Source: Crenothrix polyspora (GTDB lineage: Bacteria; Pseudomonadota; Gammaproteobacteria; Methylococcales; Methylomonadaceae). From it: a stretch of DNA of 6,108 nucleotides. Positions 6,022 through 6,108 of this stretch are shown in pieces. A program made the translations under genes and the position numbers. The DNA lies in assembly GCA_945903675.1 (NCBI GenBank), contig CAMDOP010000197.1, positions 1 to 6,108 of the forward strand. Direction: 5' to 3'. The number at the start of each line of letters is the position of its first letter. The stretch's first letter is position 1. The notes under the pieces were generated by a model, which saw only the letters and a list, made by a program, of their open reading frames with translations, made no database searches and had not been told where the DNA came from.

Positions 6022-6108
6022 TTCATTATTTGTTATTTTAATCCGCTGAATGGCTGCGTAACATCGGTTAATAATTACAATAAATCTAACTAAAGCCCAA
6101 CACCTAAA

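Noticed and set aside
1..6108. A new defence, mobile or biosynthetic system
   Set aside because: Every coding sequence belongs to a known housekeeping family, and there are no transposases, integrases, CRISPR repeats, toxin-antitoxin pairs or unexplained large reading frames.

Overview
The window looks like a piece of a gammaproteobacterial chromosome of moderate to low GC content. The evidence is the order hslV-hslU-DUF971-ubiE-ubiJ, UbiE and UbiJ proteins of proteobacterial length and motif content, and an HslVU pair close to those of Gammaproteobacteria. A divergent B12-dependent ribonucleotide reductase and a hairpin-rich intergenic element resemble what I recall from methanotrophic Methylococcales, but that placement is an inference from memory. 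All protein-coding genes fall into known families and I see no undescribed multi-gene system.

Layout. Bases 1-1661 (minus strand) hold the first 553 codons of a class II ribonucleotide reductase (nrdJ), whose 3' end lies outside the window. Bases 1662-2154 are a 493-base AT-rich divergent intergenic region. It carries a near-textbook pair of NrdR boxes with 31-bp centre-to-centre spacing, and the distal box covers the -10 of the best nrdJ promoter candidate. Bases 2155-5858 (plus strand) are a tight run of five genes: hslV (GTG start), hslU, a DUF971 protein, ubiE and ubiJ. The gaps are 4 bp, 58 bp, a 1-nt overlap (TAATG) and 1 bp. Bases 5859-6108 are gene-free and hold a 12-bp palindrome followed by a cluster of hairpins that looks like a dispersed structured repeat.

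How the genes work together. NrdJ makes deoxynucleotides and is probably repressed by NrdR when dATP is high. HslV and HslU form the two-part ATP-dependent protease. UbiE is the C-methyltransferase of ubiquinone (and, where present, menaquinone) synthesis, and UbiJ is its lipid-binding accessory factor. DUF971 sits between the protease and quinone genes and has no settled function. ubiB, which commonly follows ubiJ, does not begin within the 250 bases seen downstream.
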